DNA of 60,664 nt, from assembly GCF_002850745.1 (NCBI RefSeq), contig NZ_KZ559482.1, positions 1 through 60,664 on the forward strand, written 5' to 3'. Position 1 is the first letter of the stretch. The number at the start of each line of letters is the position of its first letter. Below are positions 60,229 through 60,664 of this stretch, in pieces. The notes under the pieces were generated by a model. That model was given only the letters and a program-made list of their open reading frames with translations. It ran no database searches and had not been told where the DNA came from. The DNA is from Nonomuraea indica (lineage in GTDB: Bacteria; Actinomycetota; Actinomycetes; Streptosporangiales; Streptosporangiaceae). Both the position numbers and the translations under genes were made by a program.

Positions 60229-60664
60229 ATGAGCAAGATCGTCATCTTCGGCGCGGGCGGGCGGGCAGGCAGGCACGCGGTCGCGGAGGCCGTCGCCCGC
60301 GGCCACCACGTCACCGCGGTCGTCCGCGACCCGGCCAGGCACCAGCACCTCCTGTCCCCCACCCCCGAAACCCTGGCCACACCCGCACCCGCAACCTTGG
60401 CCACGCCGGGAGATCCCACCACCCCCGCGACCCCGGCCACACAGGATGTCACCCCCGCTTCCCTCGCCGTCGACGGCCGCCGACTCGGTGGCGGGGAGCG
60501 TGGCGGACACGGGCGGCACGCCGGCGGCGGGATCGCGTCCGCGGGCGGCGGTGTGACGCTGGTGGCCGGTGATGTCACCGACGCGGGCAGCGTGGCGGCC
60601 GTCGCGGTGGGACACGACGCGGCGATCAGCGTGGCGGCCCGCCCCCACGTCCCCCCCGCGGGGG
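60229..60664 (+). CDS. NAD(P)-binding Rossmann-fold oxidoreductase, 3' end outside the window
   Basis: 145 residues to the edge. KIVIFGAGGRAGRHAVAEAV and VTAVVRDPARH are the glycine motif and second strand of the NAD(P)H-binding/atypical SDR group. The next expected strand, GVTLVAGDVTDAGSVAAV, comes only after about 70 extra residues of low-complexity sequence (LATPAPATLATPGDP; then Gly/Arg-rich). The frame stays open throughout, so this is an in-frame expansion. CGGAG lies about ten bases before ATG 60229. It is probably regulated by the divergent HxlR protein. Confidence 0.75.
   Translation, partial: MSKIVIFGAGGRAGRHAVAEAVARGHHVTAVVRDPARHQHLLSPTPETLATPAPATLATPGDPTTPATPATQDVTPASLAVDGRRLGGGERGGHGRHAGGGIASAGGGVTLVAGDVTDAGSVAAVAVGHDAAISVAARPHVPPAG

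Overview
The window is a very GC-rich chromosomal segment of an actinomycete. This is inferred from the base composition, frequent GTG and TTG starts, ATGA-type gene overlaps, many TANNNT-N6-start (leaderless) promoters, ESX-type (WXG100/EbfC) genes, and a GvpA-F-G-O-J-L-S-K gas-vesicle cluster without gvpN. The gene content would fit a filamentous, sporulating actinomycete such as Streptosporangiales or Streptomycetales, but the genus cannot be set from the sequence alone.

Layout. Positions 1-1.2 kb hold the 3' end of an IS256-family transposase inserted against a decayed IS481-type remnant. From 1.2 to 16.5 kb the genes are mostly housekeeping or orphan: a MarR regulator, a Rid protein overlapping an OmpA-domain lipoprotein, a P-loop kinase, an RlpA-like protein, a DUF1707 membrane protein, an acetyltransferase, a DUF4192 protein, an EI24/CysZ membrane protein, Maf, a DUF937-like protein, FtsH, a Pth2-like protein and an MFS transporter. 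Two non-coding tandem repeat blocks (35-bp and 45-bp units) also lie here. A GlxA/AraC-type regulator at 16.6 kb is divergent from the MFS gene.

17.6-31.7 kb is the most unusual region. It runs SseB-like protein, unknown 129-aa protein, EbfC/YbaB-like protein, small W-G protein, a giant 3618-aa protein, and two downstream paralogous small proteins. The giant protein has a CpnT/WXG100-like N-terminus, a Pro/Gln-rich linker, two copies of a HE-x-S-H...Cys domain (its only two cysteines), five Gly/Ser-rich beta segments between them, and a third, decayed copy of the same domain near the C-terminus. I read this as a candidate ESX-exported giant effector or surface machine with its own accessory proteins.

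31.7-35.5 kb holds a nucleotidyltransferase, tRNA-Ala(GGC) with a terminator hairpin, a YfbK-like VWA lipoprotein and a second GlxA-type regulator. 35.6-42.4 kb is a glycerol locus: glpF-glpK-glpD on the minus strand, and divergently an IclR (GylR-like) regulator and a second glycerol kinase. Two identical 17-bp dyad-containing sites lie between the divergent arms. 42.4-53.2 kb is an L-arabinose locus: a LacI-family regulator, a YtfQ/R/T-YjfF type ABC importer, araB-araD-araA, and an FAD-linked alditol-oxidase-like gene coupled to araA. Three copies of a TGTGAGCGYTAACA operator mark the regulon. After a DUF1707/LiaF-like gene, 54.0-59.6 kb is a complete minus-strand gas-vesicle operon (two gvp-associated genes, then gvpA, F, G, O, J, L, S, K). 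The right edge carries an HxlR regulator divergent from a truncated NAD(P)-binding protein.

Most long reading frames antisense to these genes are GC-driven shadows and are left out.
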